DNA from: Mesorhizobium sp. WSM4306
GTDB lineage: Bacteria > Pseudomonadota > Alphaproteobacteria > Rhizobiales > Rhizobiaceae
DNA length: 42,325 bases
Reading direction: 5' to 3'
Assembly (NCBI RefSeq): GCF_007003975.1
Contig: NZ_VFTC01000043.1
Coordinates: forward strand, 1 to 42,325
Part shown: one piece after another, positions 34,976 to 42,325 of the stretch
How positions within the stretch are numbered: the first letter of the stretch is position 1
Layout: every line of letters starts with the position of its first letter
Program-made: the position numbers and the translations under genes
Notes under the pieces: generated by a model
The model's input: only the letters and a program-made list of their open reading frames with translations
Told to the model about the DNA's origin: nothing
Databases searched by the model: none

Positions 34976-36409
34976 TCACTGAAAGTCGAAGGCGCTCAAG
35001 CCCGTCACCATCTCGTCGAGGCCGAGCGGGCGGGTCACCGGCGGCTCGGCGCGGGCGAGACAGCCGATGCGTTCGCACAGCCGGCAAGCCGGGCCGATCG
35101 CCGTGGCGGCGCCCTGTCCGGTCTTTGCCGACCCTGGCAGCCCCGCACCATAGACGATCTCGTCGCGAAAGCCGATATCGCAGCCCAGAAGCAGCGCCGT
35201 GCGGCGCGGGCGCTCCGAGAACGAGCCTTGCGGCCCCTCGAGCGTGCGGGCGATGCAAAGGAACTCGGCGCCGTCAGGCATTTCTACCGCCTCGACCAGA
35301 ATCTGGCCGGGCAGTGCGAAGGCGGCATGGACAGGCAATTTCGGGCAGCCGCCGCCAAAGCGGCTCTGTGGAAAGCCCTGGCCGCCCGCCTTACGGAAGC
35401 GGTTTCCCGCATTGTCGACCTCGAGCATGAAGAACGGCACGCCGGAGGCACCCGAACGCTGCAGCGTGATCAGACGGTTGGCCGCCTGCTCGAAGGAAAC
35501 GCCGAAGCGCGAGCGCAGCACATCGATGTCATAACGGGCCCGAACGGCGGCGGCATGAAAGCCCTGGTAAGGCATCATCAAGGCATGGGCGGCGTAGCGG
35601 CCGAGTTCGAAGCGGGCGAGCCGGCGGGCTTCATCGGTGCCGAGCTTCAGCGCCTGAATTTCGCCGGCGACTGCGACGGTCATGCGGATAAGGCAGGCCT
35701 CCATGGCGACCTCGCGCAACTGGTCGAAAGGCGACAACCGTTCGGACAGGAACAGGCGCTGCGAATGGCGGTCATAGCGGCGGCGCCAATTCGGCATGGT
35801 GGCGACCGGCAACACCTTGACGACGATACCGTATTCGCGTTTCAGCCAAGCTTTCAGCGCGCCGAACAGATCATCGCCCGGGTCGAGCACCGAGGTGAAG
35901 GCCTCGGCCTCTTCCTCGAGTGCTGCAAAATGATTCGGCCGGCGTTCGAAAATCTCGTGCACCTCGTCGATCGGCAGCCGTGCGCCGGAGAGTGCGGTGG
36001 CCCGGCCCTCGCGCGCCAGCAGCTCGTTGAGGTCGGACAGCCGCTCGGCCTGCTCGCGATAGGCGCGAAACAGCTTTATCATCGCCGCCGACGCGTTGGG
36101 GGCGGCTTCGGCGAGCTCGATCAGTTCCTGGTCGCCCGGCAATTCGCCTGAAAGCAGCGGGTCGCCGAACACTTCCTTCAAGGCCGAGATCGACCCCCTC
36201 GCCTCACCCTGTAGCTCATGCGGGTCGACCTTGTAGACCGAGGCCAGCTTCAGGATCAGCTGCACCGTCAGTGGCCGCTGGTTGCGCTCGATAAGGTTGA
36301 GATAGGAGGGCGAGATGCCGAGGCCTTCGGCCATCGCCGTCTGGGTCAGACCCTTGGCGAGACGGATGCGGCGGATGCGCGGCCCGGCGAAAATCTTCTG
36401 GTCGACCAT
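34976..36409 (-). CDS. ScfR/RamB-type short-chain fatty acyl transcriptional regulator
   Basis: This 477-residue regulator has an N-terminal XRE helix-turn-helix (residues 10-65, RIRRIRLAKGLTQTAMAEGL then SPSYLNLIERNQRPL). The middle IrrE/ImmA-like region has AMEACLIRM where a protease would have HExxH, so it is not a protease. A C-terminal DUF2083-type domain has the cysteine cluster CRLCERIGCLARAEPP. PccR, MccR, IbcR and RamB share this layout and sense acyl-CoA to control propionate, methylcitrate and glyoxylate genes. It is divergent from isocitrate lyase, the expected target. A paired repeat in the intergenic region is the likely operator and suggests autoregulation. Confidence 0.9.
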   Translation of the reverse strand: MVDQKIFAGPRIRRIRLAKGLTQTAMAEGLGISPSYLNLIERNQRPLTVQLILKLASVYKVDPHELQGEARGSISALKEVFGDPLLSGELPGDQELIELAEAAPNASAAMIKLFRAYREQAERLSDLNELLAREGRATALSGARLPIDEVHEIFERRPNHFAALEEEAEAFTSVLDPGDDLFGALKAWLKREYGIVVKVLPVATMPNWRRRYDRHSQRLFLSERLSPFDQLREVAMEACLIRMTVAVAGEIQALKLGTDEARRLARFELGRYAAHALMMPYQGFHAAAVRARYDIDVLRSRFGVSFEQAANRLITLQRSGASGVPFFMLEVDNAGNRFRKAGGQGFPQSRFGGGCPKLPVHAAFALPGQILVEAVEMPDGAEFLCIARTLEGPQGSFSERPRRTALLLGCDIGFRDEIVYGAGLPGSAKTGQGAATAIGPACRLCERIGCLARAEPPVTRPLGLDEMVTGLSAFDFQ

Positions 36410-36426
36410 CGGCTGTCCTTGACAGG

Positions 36427-36495
36427 AATTTTACACCGCTTGCGCGAGATGTAGGCACATCTGTTTTTACAATCGTGACAAATTTACAGCGCTTG
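36427..36495. promoter_or_regulatory. Direct-repeat pair, candidate operator for the ScfR-type regulator
   Basis: AATTTTACACCGCTTG (36427-36442) and AAATTTACAGCGCTTG (36480-36495) match at 14 of 16 positions with a 53-bp offset, about five helical turns. The first lies 18 bp upstream of the regulator start, the second between it and aceA. Confidence 0.55.
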
Positions 36496-36657
36496 TCAGT
36501 CAAACACAACACAGGTTTTCTCTTATTTTCTGCGAGATATGGCGGTTTCTCTGGGCTCTCTTCGCGCCGCAATGTAAATGATGTCACACACCGACAGCGC
36601 ACAGTCTCCGATGGCGCGGCGTTGAAGACACTGGCACCTATTGATCTGGAGTGACTA

Positions 36658-37947
<1,290 letters not shown>

Positions 37948-38001
37948 CAGCAAACAACCAGAGGAAACGCCCAACAGGGCAAGGGACACAGGAGAAGAAA
38001 A

Positions 38002-38244
38002 ATGGCATCGATAAGCCGCGTCAAGGAACGTGCAGAAGAGCAGTCCACCACCATGAGCGTCGACCAGCAGGCGACCATCCGCATGCTGGCCAACGACCTG
38101 CACAGGCTCAATCAATCGGTGATGAAGGCGGTCGAGGCGGGCGTCTCGGTGGAACTGGTGCGCTCGGCCCGGCACCATGGCGGCGACGGCAATTGGGGTG
38201 ACCTGCTGATCCCGGTGATCGTCACCCAGCAAAGCCACGGATGA
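38002..38244 (+). CDS. Small conserved hypothetical protein after aceA
   Basis: This 80-residue product has an amphipathic helical middle (IRMLANDLHRLNQSVMKAVE) followed by GVSVELVRSARHHGGDGNWG. It has no signal peptide or membrane helix. GGAG lies 7 nt before the ATG, a strong ribosome site. It lies 54 bp after aceA, and a terminator at 38312 closes both. I recall similar small proteins after aceA in rhizobia, but none with a known role. A link to the glyoxylate shunt rests only on position. Confidence 0.8.
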   Translation: MASISRVKERAEEQSTTMSVDQQATIRMLANDLHRLNQSVMKAVEAGVSVELVRSARHHGGDGNWGDLLIPVIVTQQSHG

Positions 38245-38311
38245 TCTTCCCTTACGGAAGCTTTGTGCTTATGGAATCTTCTGACACGGTCATGCACTGG
38301 CTGATTTCAAC

Positions 38312-38350
38312 GTCACTCGCGCGTTTTCAGCGCGGGTGACTTTCGCTTTT
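38312..38350 (+). terminator. Rho-independent terminator of the aceA transcript
   Basis: GTCACTCGCGC (38312-38322) pairs with GCGCGGGTGAC (38330-38340) with one G-T pair and a 7-nt loop, followed by TTTCGCTTTT. Confidence 0.8.
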
Positions 38351-38520
38351 GAGCGCTAACTTAACTACAGTTTGTAACCAGACCTTGGTTTCGCGGTTTA
38401 ATATTTCTGGCTATATTTCCCGGCTCCGCCATTTCAGCTTGACATGGCGCGCGATCTCGCGCCAATTGGCTCTCGTATTTCAACCCTGCATTGAAGCAGC
38501 GCCGAGTGCCCGCCCCGCCC

Positions 38521-38982
38521 ATGTGCCCTGTAAATCGCGAGACCGACACCGCCAAACATCTGAAGTCGACAAGCAGGGATGCGAACTCCGAGATATCAAC
38601 GGATTTCTCCCACGTGCTGGTCGTCGGAAAATCGCCGATCAACCGGGTGGTGGTGTCGAAGATCGTCGAGAAGTCCGGACTGAAGCCGATCTCCGAGTCA
38701 CTCGAAATGGCGACCAAGACACTGCGCACCCTCATTCCGGGCGCCGTCGTTCTCGATGGCGGCGCCGACAACAAGGATTGCGACGCGCTGATGTCGGCCA
38801 TCGATGCCTTGCGGCGAGCGTCGGGCCGGTCGCTTCCCTCGGTGATCCTGCTTTCAACCAAGACCGGCACACCTGAAAGCCTCGGCCTGTCCAGCGTGGT
38901 CGATGTGGTGGTGACCAAGCCGATCACCACCGAAAGGCTGCAGCCGGTGATCGACCGGCTGATCGGTCTCGGGCGCGGCTGA
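38521..38982 (+). CDS. Receiver-like (response-regulator fold) protein
   Basis: This product of about 153 residues is a stand-alone receiver-like domain from residue 30: HVLVVGKSPINRVVVSKIVE, then AVVLDGG with a possible phospho-accepting Asp, and VVTKPI with the conserved Lys. The usual acidic pair at the end of the first strand is replaced by Gly-Lys, so Mg2+-dependent phosphorylation may be weak or absent. No output domain is present. The start is uncertain: ATG at 38521 lacks a ribosome site, and TTG at 38491 is in frame. It may act as a single-domain signalling protein or protein-interaction module. Confidence 0.75.
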   Translation: MCPVNRETDTAKHLKSTSRDANSEISTDFSHVLVVGKSPINRVVVSKIVEKSGLKPISESLEMATKTLRTLIPGAVVLDGGADNKDCDALMSAIDALRRASGRSLPSVILLSTKTGTPESLGLSSVVDVVVTKPITTERLQPVIDRLIGLGRG

Positions 38983-39022
38983 TCGCACTCCGCGGCTCAC
39001 TGTCTGAAACGAGGTAAGGCGG

Positions 39023-39739
39023 TCAACCTTTCCTGTCGATGCTTTCGATCAAAGCCGGCAGTTCGCCCAGATCAACAACCTGCCGAAAGCGCGGTGCTTC
39101 GACCGGCGGCTCGACGTGCTCCAGCACCCAGGTCAGTTCGTGCGGCACGTGGACGCCCCAGCTGCCGGCCTCGATGGCCGGCACAACGTCGGACTTCAGC
39201 GAATTGCCGACCATCATGCTGTTGAGCGGGCTACCGCCATGGCGACTGAATATCCGGGCATAGGTGGCGGCGCTCTTGTCGCTGACGATCTCGACGGCGT
39301 CGAACAGGTCGCCAAGGCCGGAGGCCGCCAGCTTGCGCTCCTGGTCGAACAGATCGCCCTTAGTGATCAGCACCAGATGATAGGCGCCGGCGAGCCTTTC
39401 CACGGTCTCGCGCGCATGCGGCAGCGCCTCGACAGGGTGGCCGAGCATGTCGCGGCCGGCAGCAAGGATTTCGGCGATGGTCGCGGCCGGCACATGGCCC
39501 TCGGTCACCTCGATCGCCGTCTCGATCATTGAGAGGGTGAACCCCTTGATACCGAAGCCGTAAACGGCAAGGTTGCGCTTTTCGGCTTCGAGCAGCCGCG
39601 CCGAGATGTGCTCGACCTCGCCATGATCGGCGAGCAATGCCGCAAAGCGCTTCTCGGTCAGGCGGAAGAACTGCTCGTTCTGCCACAGCGTATCGTCGGC
39701 ATCGAAGCCGATGGTTGTCAGATGTTTGCGAGGCTGCAT
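39023..39739 (-). CDS. HAD-superfamily hydrolase
   Basis: This 238-residue protein shows the HAD motifs: motif I FDADDTLW with the nucleophile Asp, motif II LITKGD, motif III Lys in SDKSAATY, and motif IV VGNSLKSDV. The helical cap after motif I places it with YjjG/phosphoglycolate-phosphatase-like members of subfamily I. It likely removes phosphate from a small metabolite, perhaps a nucleotide. The ATG at 39739 begins MQPRKHLTTIGF, a few residues before motif I, as is usual. The frame runs further upstream across the start of the methyltransferase gene, so the shorter start is chosen. Confidence 0.9.
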   Translation of the reverse strand: MQPRKHLTTIGFDADDTLWQNEQFFRLTEKRFAALLADHGEVEHISARLLEAEKRNLAVYGFGIKGFTLSMIETAIEVTEGHVPAATIAEILAAGRDMLGHPVEALPHARETVERLAGAYHLVLITKGDLFDQERKLAASGLGDLFDAVEIVSDKSAATYARIFSRHGGSPLNSMMVGNSLKSDVVPAIEAGSWGVHVPHELTWVLEHVEPPVEAPRFRQVVDLGELPALIESIDRKG

Positions 39740-39826
39740 GGTCGACTGCCCGTTTGCGTGAATGTCGTGATGTAGACGTTGTCGCCGGGCGCTGCTAGCT
39801 AAGGCAAGGGTTATGGGTTGGGCAAT

Positions 39827-40651
39827 ATGACGGAACCGAGCGTCTGGAAGGATAGGCTGGAGCGGATTCTGGGGTCCTTGCAAGGTCATAATCCGACCGA
39901 GCTCATCAATGCCATCCGAGATCTCGGCATCGCCATGGGACACGATGCCGGCGAAGGATTGCTTGACGCCCACCCGGAACTCTTCTCGTACCGACCGGCG
40001 CTTACCGCCGCATTCGGAAAGATGGTGCAGGCGCAGGACACGGCCGAGATCAGGCAGATGCTGGATCAGGATCTGGATGGTCCGGCATCGTTCGGACGGA
40101 TCGCGGCAGGGAAAACAAGCATAGGCGTGCTGTCATCAAAGGATGCCTATAACCGCCTCGACGAAGTCTTCGATCATGTCGATTTCGATAATTGCCGCCG
40201 CGCCGTCATGGTCGGCTGCGGCGGGCGACCGTTCACCATGTTCCGTATTCACGACCAGACAGAGGTCCCTGAGATCATCGGCCTCGACATCGTTCCCCAA
40301 GCCGTCGAAACGGCAAACAGGCTCGCGGCCAAGCTCGGCTATATGCGCATGCGGGCCGAGCTTTGCGACGGGTACGATTATGATTACGGCGACGCTCAGG
40401 TTGTCTATGTCGCGAGCATGGTTTCGCCCAAGGCAGCCGTCGTGTCTCGTATCGCCGATACCGCGCCCGACACTGTGCAGATCGTTTTGTGGGAGCCAGT
40501 TTCGCTAGGCAGGCTTTGGGCTGAAAATGCGGAACGCACACTTGACCCCCGGCTTGAGGTCATTGGCCGCACGAGCATTTCGCGAAACATGACGAGAGAT
40601 GTGTTCGTCGCCCGACGAGGCGGTTCATCTTCCACCCGGCAGTTGGGCTGA
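39827..40651 (+). CDS. Nicotianamine-synthase-like SAM-dependent enzyme
   Basis: This 274-residue protein has a helical N-terminal third and a SAM-binding Rossmann part: VMVGCGGRPFTMFRIHD (about residues 127-143), then IIGLDIVPQAVETANRLA with the acidic SAM contact, then VVYVASMVSPKAAVV. The arrangement, with VGxGxxPxT, LDI, a VAxMV segment and a C-terminal TRDVFVARR, resembles nicotianamine synthases and the bacterial CntL-type aminobutanoyl transferases. A plain methyltransferase is the alternative. The ATG at 39827 is used; a TTG three codons upstream is possible. The next gene starts 2 nt after the stop, so the pair is translationally coupled and may make one product. Confidence 0.65.
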   Translation: MTEPSVWKDRLERILGSLQGHNPTELINAIRDLGIAMGHDAGEGLLDAHPELFSYRPALTAAFGKMVQAQDTAEIRQMLDQDLDGPASFGRIAAGKTSIGVLSSKDAYNRLDEVFDHVDFDNCRRAVMVGCGGRPFTMFRIHDQTEVPEIIGLDIVPQAVETANRLAAKLGYMRMRAELCDGYDYDYGDAQVVYVASMVSPKAAVVSRIADTAPDTVQIVLWEPVSLGRLWAENAERTLDPRLEVIGRTSISRNMTRDVFVARRGGSSSTRQLG

Positions 40652-40653
40652 TC

Positions 40654-41622
40654 GTGCCGGCTCTGGGAACGAGCGATCGAGTGATCCTCGCCCTGGTGCG
40701 GGCATGGTGCCTGGTGCGCCATCCCATGATTTGCAAACGCACATTCGACCATAGCGGCGTGTTGCCGGATCCGGCGAGACCCGCTTCCTATGCGGACAAG
40801 TTCTTGTGGCGAAAGCTTTTCGACCACAATCCGTTTTTCACGACGGCTTGCGACAAGCTCGCTTCGAAAACCTACGCTTTGTCCACTTGTCCAGAACTCA
40901 GGACAGCCGAGGTCCTGTGGTCTGGGGGCGACGCCACAAAGATTCCGGCAGAGCTGTTTGCCGGCAATGTCGTGGTGAAAGCCAACCACGGCTGCCGCTG
41001 GAACATGATGATCCGCAATGGCCTTGTGGACAGAGCCAGGCTGCGACGGCGTACCGCTCGCTGGATGCGCCGCCGCTATGGCAGGAAATTCGGCGAATGG
41101 GGCTACAGGGACGCCACCAGGCGCATCCTTGTGGAAGAGATGCTGATCGAGAACGGTGAGCCGATCCGCCTGGAATACAAGTTCCACGTTTCTAGCGGGA
41201 CGACCGCCTATGTCTATGCCGCACGACGGGACGAGCAAGGCAACGAACAAAAATGTCATTTCGACCGTGACGGTAACTATGCGCCGCCGCCGCCAGGAAG
41301 CGGCCCCCAATGGGTGAAGATTGACCTGCCTGCATCCTTCCCGCGCATGCTTGAAATCGCGGAGAAACTGACAGCGCCGTTCGATCACATGCGTTGCGAT
41401 TTCTACGACCTCAACGGCGTCATCTTCTTTTCGGAATTCTCCGTCTATCCGCTGTCCGGCAAAGGCATCATCAACACCCGGCTCAGAGATTTGTGCAGCG
41501 ACAGTTGGGATTTGCGTCAATCCTGGTTTCTGACCGCACCGCAGACCGGATGGCGCAGGCTCTATGCCGGCGCTTTGAATCGATGGCTGGATACGAACGC
41601 GCTGCCCGGCAAATCCTTCTAG
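40654..41622 (+). CDS. TupA-like ATP-grasp protein
   Basis: This 322-residue protein starts with GTG 2 nt after the preceding stop. It has the ATP-grasp TupA-like pattern: YADKFLWRKLFDHNPFFTTA at the N-terminus, VVKANHGCRWNMMI with the ATP-binding Lys, ILVEEML, LEYKFHV, and MRCDFYDLNGVIFFSEFSVY with the metal-binding acidic residues. TupA in Bacillus helps build teichuronopeptide, and relatives lie in polysaccharide clusters. The family fold suggests carboxylate-amine ligation. Coupling to a SAM-dependent enzyme suggests a small-molecule or cell-surface conjugate; the substrate is unknown. Confidence 0.82.
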   Translation: MPALGTSDRVILALVRAWCLVRHPMICKRTFDHSGVLPDPARPASYADKFLWRKLFDHNPFFTTACDKLASKTYALSTCPELRTAEVLWSGGDATKIPAELFAGNVVVKANHGCRWNMMIRNGLVDRARLRRRTARWMRRRYGRKFGEWGYRDATRRILVEEMLIENGEPIRLEYKFHVSSGTTAYVYAARRDEQGNEQKCHFDRDGNYAPPPPGSGPQWVKIDLPASFPRMLEIAEKLTAPFDHMRCDFYDLNGVIFFSEFSVYPLSGKGIINTRLRDLCSDSWDLRQSWFLTAPQTGWRRLYAGALNRWLDTNALPGKSF

Positions 41623-41724
41623 CCGAAGTCCGTCCGGTTGCTGGCACAACCTATCAGGTGGCCTCCCCTTCCCTTCCATCACCCGCCCCGGCTATACTCC
41701 GAAATCCGCAACCCAATCTGGTGA

Positions 41725-42325
41725 ATGATGCCGCCTGCAAAAAAGGAAGTCCGTCCGTCGAGCCGCGGAGGACGCGTCCGCACGCCTGCCTTCGTGAAAA
41801 ACCAACGCGGCGTGAAGAACTGGAAGGAAGTCAGCGACTGGCTGGAATGGCGCGGCATCGAAGACATAGAATGCATCACACCAGACCAGGCCGGCGTCGC
41901 CCGCGGCAAGATGATGCCGTCCAAGAAATTCACCTCCAACACCTCGCTGGCGCTGCCTTCGGCGGTGTTCATGACGACGATTTCGGGCGGCTATCCCGAG
42001 GATGGCAACGGTTTCCACTATCCGGAAGACGATGGCGATCTGAAGCTGATGCCGGATCTGTCGACCCTGACCGTGGTGCCGTGGGAAGAAGACCCGACGG
42101 CCGCCGTCATCTGCGATCTCGTCCACCAGGACGGCCGCTCGGTCGAGTTCACGCCGCGCAACGTGCTGAAGCGCGTGCTGGATGCCTATGACAAGCGTGG
42201 GCTGAAGCCCGTGGTGGCGCCCGAGATCGAATTCTACCTGGTGCGCAAGAACCCCGATCCGGACTATCCGCTGACGCCGCCGGTCGGGCGTTCGGGACGG
42301 GCGATCGGCGGCGGGGCCCGCGAAT
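41725..42325 (+). CDS. Glutamine-synthetase-family protein (partial, 5' end)
   Basis: The first 200 codons are present and the gene runs off the window. It reads MMPPAKKEVRPSSRGG, then VSDWLEWRGIEDIECITPDQ and GVARGKMMPSKKF, then VVPWEEDPTAAVICDL and VVAPEIEFYLV. The last contains the start of the ATP/Mg-binding catalytic domain with Glu residues of the family. The N-terminal beta-grasp domain with RGK fits gamma-glutamylpolyamine synthetase-like (PuuA) members more than GlnA. Together with potFGHI this would fit polyamine use, but the two are 9 kb apart. ATG at 41725 or 41728 is possible; neither has a strong ribosome site. Confidence 0.88.
   Translation, partial: MMPPAKKEVRPSSRGGRVRTPAFVKNQRGVKNWKEVSDWLEWRGIEDIECITPDQAGVARGKMMPSKKFTSNTSLALPSAVFMTTISGGYPEDGNGFHYPEDDGDLKLMPDLSTLTVVPWEEDPTAAVICDLVHQDGRSVEFTPRNVLKRVLDAYDKRGLKPVVAPEIEFYLVRKNPDPDYPLTPPVGRSGRAIGGGARE

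Overview
The window looks like chromosomal DNA of an alphaproteobacterium of the order Rhizobiales, most like Mesorhizobium. The grounds are the high GC content, the potFGHI operon, the PdhS-type cell-cycle kinase under a CtrA box, the phasin and acetoacetyl-CoA synthetase genes of polyhydroxybutyrate (PHB) metabolism, a tRNA-His without G-1 or C73, and an anti-Shine-Dalgarno small RNA of a kind known from Rhizobiales. This placement rests on family recognition, not on a database search.

Positions 1-18450 read as accessory DNA. A tyrosine recombinase (16960-18321) lies 129 bp from the 3' end of tRNA-His (18451-18527) and reads away from it, the usual layout of an island integrated in a tRNA gene. 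The island holds, from left: a scar of two broken genes (greA-like and DNA ligase 3' ends); a 1563-residue multidomain regulator; a minus-strand redox operon (OsmC, flavin monooxygenase, FAD oxidoreductase, MaoC hydratase, 51-residue protein); a DUF1127 protein; a single-domain globin; a GNAT acetyltransferase; a cyclase-TolB-TPR gene broken by an in-frame TAA; a GlxA/AraC regulator divergent from a berberine-bridge-type oxidase; and the integrase with a small companion gene. I did not find the second attachment site, so the island probably continues beyond position 1.

Positions 18451-42325 read as conserved chromosome. Next to tRNA-His is a minus-strand small RNA with three CCTCCTCCC motifs, directly downstream of the phasin gene. 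Then come a 1324-residue PdhS-like kinase, acetoacetyl-CoA synthetase, an AsmA-family protein, a 35-bp inverted intergenic repeat, the potFGHI polyamine importer, an EamA transporter and a DUF2167 protein. A ScfR/RamB-type regulator is divergent from isocitrate lyase, with a paired repeat between them. The right end holds a small conserved protein, a receiver-like protein, a HAD hydrolase, a nicotianamine-synthase-like methyltransferase coupled to a TupA-like ATP-grasp gene, and the start of a glutamine-synthetase-family gene.

Phasin, acetoacetyl-CoA synthetase, the ScfR-type regulator and isocitrate lyase together cover storage and reuse of C2/C4 units. The importer and the glutamine-synthetase-like gene may both serve polyamine use. 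The least explained items are the anti-SD small RNA, the methyltransferase/ATP-grasp pair, and the giant regulator beside the redox operon.
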